Positions 9,921 to 20,947 of a stretch of 64,000 nucleotides of DNA are shown here, one piece after another. The notes beneath the pieces are model-generated. The model ran no database searches. It saw only the letters and a list, made by a program, of their open reading frames with translations, and was not told where the DNA came from. Every line of letters starts with the position of its first letter. The stretch's first letter is position 1. The stretch covers positions 16,559-80,558 of the forward strand of contig CAIUPO010000076.1 of the NCBI GenBank assembly GCA_903901055.1, in the 5' to 3' direction. The translations under genes were made by a program, and so were the position numbers. The stretch is from an uncultured Bacteroidota bacterium. GTDB taxonomy: Bacteria; Bacteroidota; Bacteroidia; JABEUT01.

Positions 9921-12547
9921 TTTGTTTCAGCTAAACTTTCAAGTTGTTTTTCCAACGCGTTTATTTTTGATTCCGCATCGGCTTTCTTGTTCCTTTCATT
10001 CTGAATAATCTCAGGCTTTGCATTATTTGCAAATTTCGGATTGTTCAACTTTGCTTCAACTGATTTCAAAAATCCCTTGTTGTATTCCAACTCTTTTTCA
10101 AGTTTCTCTTTCTCTTTGCTTTTATCAAGTACCACGCCTTCGGGCAAGCTAAAAGAAAACTCAGTATCTTTTAAAACAAAGCCTAATTTATCATTTGAAG
10201 AATCTGTATATCCTTGGCGATATTCAACACCTGCTAACTCCAAATCTGAAACCGTAAGGCCAATAGATGACGGCTCAGGAGATGCTAAAATAAATTTTTG
10301 TTTCAATGGAATATTGATTTGCTGATGTAAGTTCCTTCCGTTTCTTACAAATGATTTACGAATGTCTTCAAAATGCAAAACAAGATTATCATCGAATTTA
10401 TTTGGAACAGGGAAACTACTTACTATAATTCTATCTCTACCTTCTCTTTGTCTTATACTATCCCAAATTTCTTCAGTAATAAAAGGCATAAACGGATGAA
10501 CAAGCTTCAATAATATTTCTAAATAATTGATGGTGTCATCATATATCCTCTGAGGGAATCCTTCTCGACAGGAAATCTTAATACGTTCCAAATATTCCGA
10601 ACAAAAATCATCCCAAACAAGCTTATAGGTAGCCATCAAAACTTCAGAGATGCGATAGGCTTTATAATGTTGTTCTATAATTGCAATTTGCTCTTCCAAT
10701 TTATTTTTAAACCAATCAGAATTTTTTAGTGCATCATCATTGGGTTCAATATTCTCAGGATGCCATGTAGTAATAAGTCGGTATGAATTCCAAAGTTTAT
10801 TTGAGAAGTTCCTGCCCTGCTCACAGAGTGATTCGTCAAATGGTAAATCATTTCCCGCAGGCGAACATAGTAGAATTCCTACACGAACTCCATCCGCTCC
10901 ATATTGTGCAATAAGATCAAGCGGGTCAGGAGAATTACCTAAGGATTTACTCATTTTCCTTCCTTGTTTGTCTCGTACTATTCCAGTGAGATAAACATTT
11001 TTAAAAGGCTCTTTGCCTATATATTCATATCCAGCAATTATCATACGGGCAACCCAAAAGAAGAGAATTTCGGGAGCAGTTACGAGGTCGTTTGTAGGGT
11101 AATAATAATTAATGTCTTTATTGCCAGGTTCCTTAAAACCATCAAAAACACTGATAGGCCAGAGCCATGAGGAGAACCATGTATCAAGTACATCTTCATC
11201 CTGTCTAAGGTTTTTTGAACCACAATGAGGACATTTTTCAGGTGCTACTTCAGTTACAATTGCTTCCCTGCATTCCGCTTTGGAAGCGTCAATGCAATAC
11301 CAAGCCGGTATGCGCTGCCCCCACCATAACTGCCGAGAAATACACCAGTCATGCACATTCTCCATCCAATGCCGGTATGTATTTATATACTTTTCAGGAA
11401 TCAGTTTTATTGTTCCATTGAGTACATTATCCAATGCGGGTTTAGAAATTTTATCCATTTTCAAAAACCACTGCATAGATAGCTTTGGCTCTATCACTTC
11501 ATTAGTTCTTTCAGAATATCCAACCTTATTTTTAATTTGCTCCACCTTCACAATCTGGCCCATTGCATCAAGGTCTTTGGAGATTTTATTGCGAACAATA
11601 AACCGATCCTCTCCAATATAAAACCCCGCCTCTTTGCTCATAGTCCCGTCAGCGTTTATGGTATCAATGATTTGGAGATTATGCTTTACACCTAAGTTAT
11701 AGTCATTGATATCATGAGCAGGAGTTACTTTCAGCGCACCTGTTCCAAATTCCATTGTTACGTACTCATCCCCTATAATAGGAACAGAGCGGTTCACCAT
11801 CGGTATAATGACTCGCTTACCAATTAGCTTTTTATAGCGCTCATCATTCGGGTTAACACAAACTGCTGTATCCCCAAGAATTGTTTCAGGGCGTGTAGTG
11901 GCAATGGTTATCCATTCATCCGTGGTTCCTTCAATTTTATATTTCACATAAAAAAGCCTCGAGTCAACTTCTTTATAATTCACTTCTTCATCGGAAACAG
12001 CAGTCAGGCCTTTAGGATCCCAGTTGACCATGCGCACTCCACGGTAAATATTTCCTTTCTTATATAAATCGACAAATACATGAAGAACCGCGTCACTCAT
12101 ATCTTTATCCATCGTAAAACGGAGTCGTTCCCAATCACACGAGCAGCCTAATTTTTTAATCTGTTCAATAATTATTCCACCATATTTTTCTTTCCACTCC
12201 CAGGCATACTTCAAAAATTCATCTCTTGTCAAATCATTTTTTGCAATTCCCTTTTCCTTGAGCATTGCAACCACTTTCGCTTCGGTAGCAATGGATGCAT
12301 GATCGGTTCCCGGAACCCAACAGGCATTTTTTCCTTGCATTCTTGCATGACGAACCAATACATCCTGAATTGTATTATTCAAAACGTGCCCCATGTGCAG
12401 CACACCTGTTACGTTTGGTGGTGGAATTACAATAGTGTAGGGCTCACGTCCATCAGGCTCCGAATGAAAAAATCCATTTTCCATCCAATAGCTGTACCAC
12501 CTTTCCTCACTCTTTTTCGGGTCGTATATTTTAGAAATCTCTTCCAT
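9917..12547 (-). CDS. valS: Valine--tRNA ligase
   Basis: PPPNVTGVLHMGH (HIGH), WVPGTDHASIATE, GRKMSKSLGNSPDPLDLI (KMSKS), C-terminal coiled coil. Confidence 0.96.
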   Translation of the reverse strand: MEEISKIYDPKKSEERWYSYWMENGFFHSEPDGREPYTIVIPPPNVTGVLHMGHVLNNTIQDVLVRHARMQGKNACWVPGTDHASIATEAKVVAMLKEKGIAKNDLTRDEFLKYAWEWKEKYGGIIIEQIKKLGCSCDWERLRFTMDKDMSDAVLHVFVDLYKKGNIYRGVRMVNWDPKGLTAVSDEEVNYKEVDSRLFYVKYKIEGTTDEWITIATTRPETILGDTAVCVNPNDERYKKLIGKRVIIPMVNRSVPIIGDEYVTMEFGTGALKVTPAHDINDYNLGVKHNLQIIDTINADGTMSKEAGFYIGEDRFIVRNKISKDLDAMGQIVKVEQIKNKVGYSERTNEVIEPKLSMQWFLKMDKISKPALDNVLNGTIKLIPEKYINTYRHWMENVHDWCISRQLWWGQRIPAWYCIDASKAECREAIVTEVAPEKCPHCGSKNLRQDEDVLDTWFSSWLWPISVFDGFKEPGNKDINYYYPTNDLVTAPEILFFWVARMIIAGYEYIGKEPFKNVYLTGIVRDKQGRKMSKSLGNSPDPLDLIAQYGADGVRVGILLCSPAGNDLPFDESLCEQGRNFSNKLWNSYRLITTWHPENIEPNDDALKNSDWFKNKLEEQIAIIEQHYKAYRISEVLMATYKLVWDDFCSEYLERIKISCREGFPQRIYDDTINYLEILLKLVHPFMPFITEEIWDSIRQREGRDRIIVSSFPVPNKFDDNLVLHFEDIRKSFVRNGRNLHQQINIPLKQKFILASPEPSSIGLTVSDLELAGVEYRQGYTDSSNDKLGFVLKDTEFSFSLPEGVVLDKSKEKEKLEKELEYNKGFLKSVEAKLNNPKFANNAKPEIIQNERNKKADAESKINALEKQLESLAETN

Positions 12548-12556
12548 CTTAAATTA

Positions 12557-13693
12557 TCAGAATATTTTACGGTATGTAATAAATTTTTTATACGGCACTA
12601 CCTGCAACAACGCTATCAGCAAGTGAATCATCTTGTCATTAAAATCTCCAATCCAACTGATTAATATGCGGTCATAGGTTTTTTTCGGTTGAATTACTTT
12701 ACCAAGTTCTGTAAATATTCCAGCCTCTAAACCCTTCCCCTGATACTCGGGAACAATACCAAAAACAATTCCCATTGTAGTACGTGGAGGTTTCCTTTTC
12801 ATATACCACAGGAACTTGAGTTTACCAATCCAGTTAAGGTCTCCATGGATATATTTAAAAATTTCGTTCAGTTCAGGAATTGAAATATAAACACCCACAG
12901 GAATATCATTATGATAAACAAACCAGCAGGTATCCTCATCAATTACCTGTTTCATTTTCTTCATAATTTCCTGCGCACGTTTGCTGCTCATTTCTTCAAA
13001 ATCTGTTCTTTCGGCCTTCCAAGCTTTATTATATATGATTCGAAAATCTTCAGCATATTTGGCCCCTTCGCTTTTCCTTATAGGTTCAAACCGATACTCT
13101 TTATTTCTTGTTACTCGTTCAGCCACTGCGTTCAAACGTGGATGTGGCGGATCTGTTGCACTGCGGAAATAAACTATCTGCTCGTAATATTTTGTAAATC
13201 CATATTCCTCAAAAAATGCTTTATAGTAATCCGGATTATGGTTCATAGTATAAATTGCAGGTTTGTCTCCACCCTCCGACAATAAGCCCCAGTAGCGGTC
13301 TTTCTCACCAAAGTTAATCGGGCCATCCATTGCTTTCACCCCTTTTTCAATCAACCAATCTCTGCATTTATCAAATAAAGTAAATGCGGCAGTTTTATCA
13401 TTTACACACTCAAAAAAACCCATGCCGCCGGTGGGCTGTTCAAAGGTATTGGCTGTCCGTTCATTAATGAAGGCAGCAACCCTGCCGATTGGTTCGTTTT
13501 TATCATTATATAATACCCATCTTACGCAATCTCCATGAGTAAAATAGGGATTCTTTTCCCTGTCAAAAACTGCTTCAACTTCTTGCTTAATATGGGGTAC
13601 CCAGTTAGAATCACCTTTGTAAATATTAAAAGGGAGACTATGAAAATCATTAATTGTTTTGGCACCCCTGGCCTCTTTCAATTCCATACCCAC
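12557..13693 (-). CDS. GNAT-like uncharacterised protein (Bacteroidota-conserved type)
   Basis: Single 378-aa ORF; acetyltransferase-like segments (WVLYNDKNEPIGRVAAFIN; GIVPEYQGKGLEAGIF). Confidence 0.6.
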   Translation of the reverse strand: MGMELKEARGAKTINDFHSLPFNIYKGDSNWVPHIKQEVEAVFDREKNPYFTHGDCVRWVLYNDKNEPIGRVAAFINERTANTFEQPTGGMGFFECVNDKTAAFTLFDKCRDWLIEKGVKAMDGPINFGEKDRYWGLLSEGGDKPAIYTMNHNPDYYKAFFEEYGFTKYYEQIVYFRSATDPPHPRLNAVAERVTRNKEYRFEPIRKSEGAKYAEDFRIIYNKAWKAERTDFEEMSSKRAQEIMKKMKQVIDEDTCWFVYHNDIPVGVYISIPELNEIFKYIHGDLNWIGKLKFLWYMKRKPPRTTMGIVFGIVPEYQGKGLEAGIFTELGKVIQPKKTYDRILISWIGDFNDKMIHLLIALLQVVPYKKFITYRKIF

Positions 13694-13694
13694 A

Positions 13695-14198
13695 CTAATC
13701 TTTAAGAATAACTGATTCTTTGCCTTTTGTTTTTAAACTCACTTTAATATGCTCCTGCAAGGTTGTGGATATTGACAAACCAGTGTAATCTGATTTTATT
13801 GGAAACAAGGTATGGTTCCGATCCACCAAAACAGCAATCCTTACTGACTTTACGGGAAACCGTAAAATCGCTTTCATGCAGTAGGAAAGCATTTGCCCTG
13901 TATTCAATACATCATCCACTAGTATTATGGTCTTACCTGTGAGGTTTATTTTATTTTCAAGAGTTATAGCCCCTTCTTCAGCCAATGCGTTTTTGTTGAC
14001 TTGAATTTTAGTAAGCGAGGTTTTCAGCGGTGATATCTTTTTTAAAACACTTTCAATTTTTTGGGCAAGCTCGAAGCCTCCCGGATCTGTACCTGCAAGA
14101 ACAATTTCTTTTTCTGAAGAATTATCTTCGTAAATCTCATAAGCAATGCGTGTAATCTTCTTATCGATTTGGTCAGCATTCAATATTGAAGTCTCCAT
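13695..14198 (-). CDS. Phosphoribosyltransferase family protein (PyrR-like)
   Basis: PRPP-binding loop TIILVDDVLNTGQML; size and N-terminus typical of PyrR-like PRTases. Confidence 0.82.
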   Translation of the reverse strand: METSILNADQIDKKITRIAYEIYEDNSSEKEIVLAGTDPGGFELAQKIESVLKKISPLKTSLTKIQVNKNALAEEGAITLENKINLTGKTIILVDDVLNTGQMLSYCMKAILRFPVKSVRIAVLVDRNHTLFPIKSDYTGLSISTTLQEHIKVSLKTKGKESVILKD

Positions 14199-14288
14199 TT
14201 CCCTTATTTTTTGTCAAAGGTAAAAAACAAGGGGGAAATAGGAGTAAATTGAGGGCTAAAAGTTGAAAAATGAAGATTATATGGCTTA

Positions 14289-15425
14289 TCAAGCTTCCGC
14301 CTTTACTACCTCAAAGCGATTTTTGAGTCTCAAAAATGGTTTTTCAAAAAACTCAAATGAGAGAATAGAGATTAATATGGTTGACCCGAAAGTAGTGATA
14401 TAGAACACCAGGTTCATCTGCCACCCATCCAATTCCCTTCCGTAAATCCGCTCCGTAAATGCAAGGCAGAAAATTCGCATGATGGCTCCGTATAAATAAA
14501 GCCCGTAAGATACTTTGCCCAAATAGTTAGTCCATTTAAAATCAAGCCTGATAACAGATTGTGAATTGGCTGCCAGGTTAACTATTATTATACAAAATAA
14601 TACGGAGTAAAATTCAAATTCAATGAATGGGATTTGGACCCTAAAGATCAAAAGTGCTAAAGTGAGGATATAAATACCCCATTGAAAATCTTTCCGGAAA
14701 ATAATTTTAAGGATTTTCTCTTTTTCTGCCACTACAAGGTAAGCTCCTATTCCTCCAATTGCCATACAACTAAGGCGGTAAAATGCAATTATTTTTTGAA
14801 AATGCCGGAACCAATCTGAAAGGTTTAAAACTCTGCATAAAAGCCCGTATCCATTACGAATTAGCAAAACGGAAATAATAACAATGAGAAAAACCTTTAC
14901 ATATTGTTTTGTCCTTCTTAATAGGAATGGCTCCATAATATAAAACACTTCTTCAACCCTTACTGACCATGTAGCCCCAATAGCCCGCATGGTAACTCCG
15001 TAAGGTGGCAAAAATAAAAGGCACAGTATAAAATCAATATTCTTATAATCAGAATTGATACCTAAATCAGGTATGTGCCATTTTTCGGCGAGATACGGAA
15101 ACAACAAAAATCCAATCAGAATCACAAAGAAATAAAGAGGCCATATCCTTAAAGCCCTTCTTGTATAATACTTTTTGATATTAATGTCCCCTGTGTCAAG
15201 CTTCTCCTTTAGCAATAAATATCCAATTAGAAAACCGCTCAGAACAAAAAACAAAGAAACATCCAGCCCCCCAATGGGAAGGTAGGACTTGACCCAAGCC
15301 CAGTGCTCTTTGCCATTTACCACTTTAAGTTCTTCGTTATGAAGTATGATAAGTATTACTGAACCCACAAGCCTCAACCCGTCGAGGTTAGGAAAATGTA
15401 CCTTATTTTTAACCAATCCGTTCAT
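14289..15425 (-). CDS. Acyltransferase 3 family (OafA-like membrane O-acyltransferase)
   Basis: FPNLDGLRLVGSVILIILHNEE, LFFVLSGFLIGYLLL, RRALRIWPLYF, ATWSVRVEEVFY; many TM segments. Confidence 0.9.
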   Translation of the reverse strand: MNGLVKNKVHFPNLDGLRLVGSVILIILHNEELKVVNGKEHWAWVKSYLPIGGLDVSLFFVLSGFLIGYLLLKEKLDTGDINIKKYYTRRALRIWPLYFFVILIGFLLFPYLAEKWHIPDLGINSDYKNIDFILCLLFLPPYGVTMRAIGATWSVRVEEVFYIMEPFLLRRTKQYVKVFLIVIISVLLIRNGYGLLCRVLNLSDWFRHFQKIIAFYRLSCMAIGGIGAYLVVAEKEKILKIIFRKDFQWGIYILTLALLIFRVQIPFIEFEFYSVLFCIIIVNLAANSQSVIRLDFKWTNYLGKVSYGLYLYGAIMRIFCLAFTERIYGRELDGWQMNLVFYITTFGSTILISILSFEFFEKPFLRLKNRFEVVKAEA

Positions 15426-15506
15426 ACAATGACAAAACTACTAAAAACAACGGGCTGAAACGGAAGACGCTACTTATGAATATATTTGTCCTTGTTAATT
15501 GCCATT

Positions 15507-16541
15507 ATGCCGGAAAATAGACCCCTTACCCCAGAAGAACTAAAAGCTATAGGTTTAATACCTATGAACTTTGTTGTGGGCAAGGAACGGTCGGGCACTA
15601 CTTTGCTTCAATTAATGCTGAATGCCCATCCAAATATTGTGGCTCCGCCGGAAGCACGTTTCATTATTCTTCTTTATTTCAGGTATGGAAAAACCAAAAT
15701 ATGGACTGAAAAGGTAATTACCAACTTTTGTGATGATCTTTTCCGGGAAGTATTATTCCGGAATTTTTGGGGCGTTGACAAAACATATTTACAAACTACG
15801 CTTCTTTCAGCCAAAGAATTCCTTAACTTTCAATTAGCTTGCAAAATAGTTTTCAAGTTATCTTCTCCGGAAAAGCTTGACTTGAGGCTTTTTTTCGACA
15901 AAAATCCCATTTACTACTATTTTCTTCCCGAACTTGCAAAAATATTTCCTGAGGCCAAATACATTCATATTGTTCGTGATTACAGGGCTAATCTGGTGAG
16001 TCACCGAAAAATATTTACGGTAAAGAAAGGAACCGATATTGCTTTCCGGTGGGTGAAAGTGAATAAACTGATTGAGGAGGCAAAAAGCCTTCAACCTAAT
16101 AATTATTTTACAATTACTTACGAGGCCTTGGTATTGAATCCTGCCCAAAATTTGGAAGGTGCATGCTCGTTTTTTAATATTCCTTTCAATATGAACATGG
16201 TGGAAAACCATCAATCGGGAATGTTTTCAGGATTTCAAAATAACAATCGTGAACGATTTCAGAAAGTACACCATAATGTTTTCCAACCCATCAATCCCAA
16301 ATTAATTGATGAGTGGAAAGAGCAAATGACGGCGGAGGAATTGGTAAGTGTGGAAGCTGTTGCCGGAGAATATGGAGAACAAAAATATGGATATAAGACA
16401 CTCAATCTAATTAAAGAAAATTCAGGTGGGTACTTTATTACAAACTTAAAATATATAGTTATTAAAGCCCTTTACCGAAAATCCTTTGCCAATTTATGGC
16501 TCTATTACTTTATTAAACGATATGTATGGAGACATTTTTAA
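15507..16541 (+). CDS. Sulfotransferase (PAPS-dependent)
   Basis: 5'-PSB-like loop VVGKERSGTTLLQLML; 3'-PB-like IHIVRDYRANLVSHRK. ORF track TTG start (15486) overlaps a TATATTTG box; ATG at 15507 preferred. Confidence 0.87.
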   Translation: MPENRPLTPEELKAIGLIPMNFVVGKERSGTTLLQLMLNAHPNIVAPPEARFIILLYFRYGKTKIWTEKVITNFCDDLFREVLFRNFWGVDKTYLQTTLLSAKEFLNFQLACKIVFKLSSPEKLDLRLFFDKNPIYYYFLPELAKIFPEAKYIHIVRDYRANLVSHRKIFTVKKGTDIAFRWVKVNKLIEEAKSLQPNNYFTITYEALVLNPAQNLEGACSFFNIPFNMNMVENHQSGMFSGFQNNNRERFQKVHHNVFQPINPKLIDEWKEQMTAEELVSVEAVAGEYGEQKYGYKTLNLIKENSGGYFITNLKYIVIKALYRKSFANLWLYYFIKRYVWRHF

Positions 16542-16569
16542 TAATTACCAATTCCTTTTCTTTTAATTG

Positions 16570-17664
16570 ATGGCAACGGAATCTAAATATTCGAAAGAGG
16601 AATTTGATCTGATTAAAAAAATTCCGATGTTGTTCGTTATGGGTAAGGAGCGGTCGGGCACTACATTATTGCAAACTCTGCTTGATAGCAATCCGAATAT
16701 AGTTGCCCCACCTGAAAGCGAGTTTATTATTCTGCTATACCCCCGTTTTGGTAAAATAAAAAATTGGACTGAAAAAGATGTTCTGAATTTTATAGAAGAG
16801 CTATTTAAGGATCCTTTTATTGCGAATATTTGGCGGTTAAACAGGGATCAGATTACATCAAAACTACTTTCCATTAAAGATTACGCCGATTACCCCTCCA
16901 TCTGCAAGGTAATATACTATACCATGAGAGGGGAGAAAGATAATATCCTTTGGATTTCGGATAAAAACCCAATGTATGTAATTTTTATCGACAGGCTTTT
17001 ACTATTGTTTCCGGAGGCAAAATTCATACAAATAGTTCGTGAACCAAGAGATAATATTTACAGCCACCTGCAATCGTTCAAAGCGACAAACCCCGCTTTC
17101 CTCGCACAAAAGTGGGTTGCGTATAACAATATTTTAAGGAAAAATAAACTTGAATCTCCCGAAAAATTCCATACCATTTTATATGAAGATTTGGTGCAAA
17201 ATCCTGAATTAACTATGAAAACAATAAGTGAATTTCTGAAGGTATTGTATACTGATAAGATGGTTCATAATACCTTTCCGGAGCGTTTAAAAGCTTTTAG
17301 CGACCAACAATTCGTAATGGATAGGGCGCAAATGTTACATTCCAATCTTTTGCAACCTGTGAATACCACTAATATTGGAAAATGGAAAAAAGGTATGCGC
17401 TCAGCAGACCTCAGAACAGTAGAAAAAATTACCGGGTCATTTGCGGCTGAAAATTATAATTATGACATTACCCCCAATGCCAGTAAATCAAGTTTATTTC
17501 TAAACATTAAAATATTCTTCATAAAGATTCTATATTCAATATGGCAAGCCTTCACACGGATGAAATATAAAAGCTATTGGTTTAATAATCTATATACCAA
17601 GGCTAACTTGATGATTGGTCGGGAAACAAGGGTTGGGCACTTAAATCAAGCTAAACCAAAATAG
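16570..17664 (+). CDS. Sulfotransferase (PAPS-dependent)
   Basis: VMGKERSGTTLLQTLLDSNPNIVAPPE; IQIVREPRDNIYSHL. Paralog of 15507 and 19792. ATG at 16570 preferred over TTG 16567. Confidence 0.88.
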   Translation: MATESKYSKEEFDLIKKIPMLFVMGKERSGTTLLQTLLDSNPNIVAPPESEFIILLYPRFGKIKNWTEKDVLNFIEELFKDPFIANIWRLNRDQITSKLLSIKDYADYPSICKVIYYTMRGEKDNILWISDKNPMYVIFIDRLLLLFPEAKFIQIVREPRDNIYSHLQSFKATNPAFLAQKWVAYNNILRKNKLESPEKFHTILYEDLVQNPELTMKTISEFLKVLYTDKMVHNTFPERLKAFSDQQFVMDRAQMLHSNLLQPVNTTNIGKWKKGMRSADLRTVEKITGSFAAENYNYDITPNASKSSLFLNIKIFFIKILYSIWQAFTRMKYKSYWFNNLYTKANLMIGRETRVGHLNQAKPK

Positions 17665-17672
17665 AGGCATTA

Positions 17673-18812
17673 TTAAACCCCTTTATAAATCTGAATATAT
17701 TTTTCCAATGCCAGTTCAATACTCAATTTTTCGATAGCTATTTTCTTAACCTTCTCTTTCATCCCTTCTCTTACACCAGGGTTATGAAGCATCCATTCAA
17801 TGCCCTCTACTATACCATTAGGGTCTTTATAGCCTGTGAAAAAGCAAGTAACTTTATGTTCCAATACATCTGCAGCACCACCGGTTTTGGATGTAACTAT
17901 TGGCACTCCATTCGCCATTGCCTCACTAAATACAAGACCAAATGGCTCCATAAAAGCAGCATGCAAAAAAATGTCCATAACACCATACAGCGAAGGCATT
18001 TGTTCAGGATTAATAAAGCCTGTAAATATTATATGATCCTCCAAACCATATTGCCTAACTAAGTTTTCAATTTCTTGCTTTTGTCTTCCACTGCCTGTAA
18101 AAAGAAATTTTAGGTTTGGGTGCTTTTTAACCAATGTTTTAGCAGCTTCTACTATATATCTATATCCTTTCCATTCTACGAATCTTGCCACTGAACCAAT
18201 TACAATTTTGTCTTTTAGATTAAACCTTTTTATAAAATCCTGCTTCACCGCTTCCGATTGTGCCGTGTATTGAGCTATTGGAATACCATTATGAATAAGG
18301 TGTATTTTCTCAGGCAGAGCTTTTTCCTTTTCCAAAATGAATTTTTTTGATTCCTCACTAATTGCCACGATATCTGTTGCATTTCGGTTATTCATTTTAT
18401 CCGTCCACACCCAGGATGGATTGAAATACCAGTTAAAAGCAGTTACCTGCTTAAGTATTACTCTCTTTTTAATTCTGCACAGGCGTGCAGCAAGCAAACC
18501 TATGACCGAATCATCAAACACAAGGGTTGTTACCACATCAGGCTTAAGTTTCCTGAACAGGGTATAAAGTTTGAAAAAAGCATAAATCATCCATGTTTTC
18601 TTGAACCGCTTATCGTATTTTATCCAATAGCACTCCCACCCTCTTTCCTCCATATCCCGAATCAACGGATGTTCTTGCGGAAACATTGAAACAATTGTAT
18701 ATTTAACGTCAGGATAATGGTGAATCCGCTCTGCCAACCAATTTAAATAGGGCACAGAAGAATGATTAGAAACTAATTGAACTATGTGAAGTTTTGATTG
18801 GCCCTTTTCCAT
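17673..18812 (-). CDS. Glycosyltransferase family 4 (GT-B)
   Basis: VIGSVARFVEWKGYRYIVEAA, LKFLFTGSGRQKQEIE, EPFGLVFSEAMANGVPIVTSKTGGAADVL. Confidence 0.93.
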   Translation of the reverse strand: MEKGQSKLHIVQLVSNHSSVPYLNWLAERIHHYPDVKYTIVSMFPQEHPLIRDMEERGWECYWIKYDKRFKKTWMIYAFFKLYTLFRKLKPDVVTTLVFDDSVIGLLAARLCRIKKRVILKQVTAFNWYFNPSWVWTDKMNNRNATDIVAISEESKKFILEKEKALPEKIHLIHNGIPIAQYTAQSEAVKQDFIKRFNLKDKIVIGSVARFVEWKGYRYIVEAAKTLVKKHPNLKFLFTGSGRQKQEIENLVRQYGLEDHIIFTGFINPEQMPSLYGVMDIFLHAAFMEPFGLVFSEAMANGVPIVTSKTGGAADVLEHKVTCFFTGYKDPNGIVEGIEWMLHNPGVREGMKEKVKKIAIEKLSIELALEKYIQIYKGV

Positions 18813-18998
18813 TATAAAACAATCGCTGATTTTTTCCCTTGCCTATATTCTATTATCCACTCCAACAAAAGTAACAATTTAACTTGTTTAGGTGTCAATA
18901 CAGTAGCTGTTTGTATTAGTAATGAATAAATTCAGCAATGAAAATATCTTAACTTTGCCTGAAATATAGCCTAAAGGTATTGCACGTATAAAAAAGAA

Positions 18999-19781
18999 AT
19001 GAGTTTATTTAAGAATAGTTCATCTTCCGGAAAAAAATTGGATTTTATTATTGCCGGCACACAAAAAGCGGGTACATCGGCTATTCATTATTACTTGAAA
19101 CAACATCCTGAAATTGCATTGGGTATTAAAAAAGAACTTCAATATTTTGACAACGAAGAGATTTTTAAAAAAGGGCAGCCCGATTATAGTTTATTGCACA
19201 AACAAATACTTCAGGTTCAAGGAAGCAAAATATCAGGAGAATGTACTCCTACTTATATGTACTGGATTCCAGCTATGAGAAGGATATGGGAATATAACCC
19301 CGAAATAAAAATAATCATTATTTTAAGAAATCCGGTAGTCAGGGCATACTCCCAATGGAACATGTTCAAAACAAAAGGAATAATGGGGGTGGATTTTGGA
19401 GATTATATCTTAAGAGAACAAGAATTGGCCCGAAGGGATTTGCCTTTGCAATCTAGGGTATGTTCCTGTATTGACCGCGGTTTTTATTCGGAACAATTAC
19501 GTAGAATATTTATGTTTTTCAAGAAGGAGAATGTTTTGATTTTGAAGTACGAAGATTTCAAAGTAAATCAATTGGAAGGAATCACTGCAATTTTGAAATT
19601 TCTAGGGGTTAATCCGGCCCTTCTGAAATTCACACAAGAGCAGGTCAATTCCTCTGAATATACAAGCCAAATGACAGTAAAAGAACAAGAGGTATTATTG
19701 GAATTATACAAGAATGAGATTCCAGAGGTGGAACGTATTCTTGGCTGGAATTGTGAAGACTGGAAACTAATTCAAAAATAA
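18999..19781 (+). CDS. Sulfotransferase domain protein (Sulfotransfer_1 type)
   Basis: DFIIAGTQKAGTSAIHYYLKQHPEIAL..KELQYFDN; IIILRNPVVRAYSQWNM. Confidence 0.92.
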   Translation: MSLFKNSSSSGKKLDFIIAGTQKAGTSAIHYYLKQHPEIALGIKKELQYFDNEEIFKKGQPDYSLLHKQILQVQGSKISGECTPTYMYWIPAMRRIWEYNPEIKIIIILRNPVVRAYSQWNMFKTKGIMGVDFGDYILREQELARRDLPLQSRVCSCIDRGFYSEQLRRIFMFFKKENVLILKYEDFKVNQLEGITAILKFLGVNPALLKFTQEQVNSSEYTSQMTVKEQEVLLELYKNEIPEVERILGWNCEDWKLIQK

Positions 19782-19791
19782 ATAGATAGTA

Positions 19792-20883
19792 GTGGACAAA
19801 ACCGAAACCGAGGCAGAGCAAATAAAAAAGGCTTCCATGCTATTTATCCTTGGGCATGGCCGCTCTGGAACAACCCTGCTCCAATCGTTTTTAAATAGCC
19901 ATCCTAATATTGTTGCCCCAGCCGAATATGAGTTTATAGTTCATTTTTACCCGCGTTTTGGCAAAATAAAGCATTTAACCAAAAAGGATATTACAGAATT
20001 TATTGAGGCACTATACACATCAGAAGACCCTCATTTTTTTAATTGGCAATTAGATAAAGAACATGTTACTGAAAAACTAATCTCTACTTCTGTAAATGAA
20101 GATTATCCCACTTTATGCAAAATTTTAATTTCCCTAACAGCTGACAATAAAACTGAAATAAGGATTTTATCTGACAAGAATCCAATCAACTCCATTTTTG
20201 TTAGGAAACTTTCAAATATTTTCCCTGATGCAAAATTCATTCATTTGATAAGGGACCCGAGGGACAGTGTTTATGGATATATGCGGAGATTGCAGCAAAA
20301 AAACCCATTTTTCTTATCTCGCCGCTGGAAGCGATATAACCAAGTGATTGATGATTTTAAAGGCAAATTTCCCGAAAGGTTTTTCACACTAAAATATGAA
20401 GATATGGTGAAAAATACAGATGGAACCTTGAATTCCATTGCAGCATTTTTAAATATTACGCCTAATGGATTCAACAAAGATTATACCCCACCTGAAGGGT
20501 ACGAATCCTCCGATGGAAACCAGTATTATCAAAATTTACCATCCGATAAAAGGGAAGCTGTTATTAGCAACATGAAACTTGCGCACGAAAACTTATCGAC
20601 TCCTGTAAATACCAGCCATATTGCGAAATGGAAAAAAGAAATGAACTCCCATGCGGTTGCGGTTACTGAAATTATTACAGGAAAATTCGCTAAAAAATAT
20701 GGATACGAAATTGAACCACGAAAAATACCCGGAGTTTCAGTTTCAAAATACAGATTGCTAAAGAGTAAAATTGTTTTTTATTTGTGGGGAAAATTTACCC
20801 GTTGGCGATACAATAATTATCACTATAATACGAAGTATAAGATCAAATCTGTTCGGAAGATTATTAATAACATGGTTAAATAG
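19792..20883 (+). CDS. Sulfotransferase (PAPS-dependent)
   Basis: ILGHGRSGTTLLQSFLNSHPNIVAPAEYEFIVHFYPRFGKIK; IHLIRDPRDSVYGYM; GTG start. Confidence 0.88.
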   Translation: MDKTETEAEQIKKASMLFILGHGRSGTTLLQSFLNSHPNIVAPAEYEFIVHFYPRFGKIKHLTKKDITEFIEALYTSEDPHFFNWQLDKEHVTEKLISTSVNEDYPTLCKILISLTADNKTEIRILSDKNPINSIFVRKLSNIFPDAKFIHLIRDPRDSVYGYMRRLQQKNPFFLSRRWKRYNQVIDDFKGKFPERFFTLKYEDMVKNTDGTLNSIAAFLNITPNGFNKDYTPPEGYESSDGNQYYQNLPSDKREAVISNMKLAHENLSTPVNTSHIAKWKKEMNSHAVAVTEIITGKFAKKYGYEIEPRKIPGVSVSKYRLLKSKIVFYLWGKFTRWRYNNYHYNTKYKIKSVRKIINNMVK

Positions 20884-20947
20884 TTACAAATGAAACAAAC
20901 GATTCATGTTTTCTCTGTTCTAGTTATATTCCAGTTTTAAAATACTC

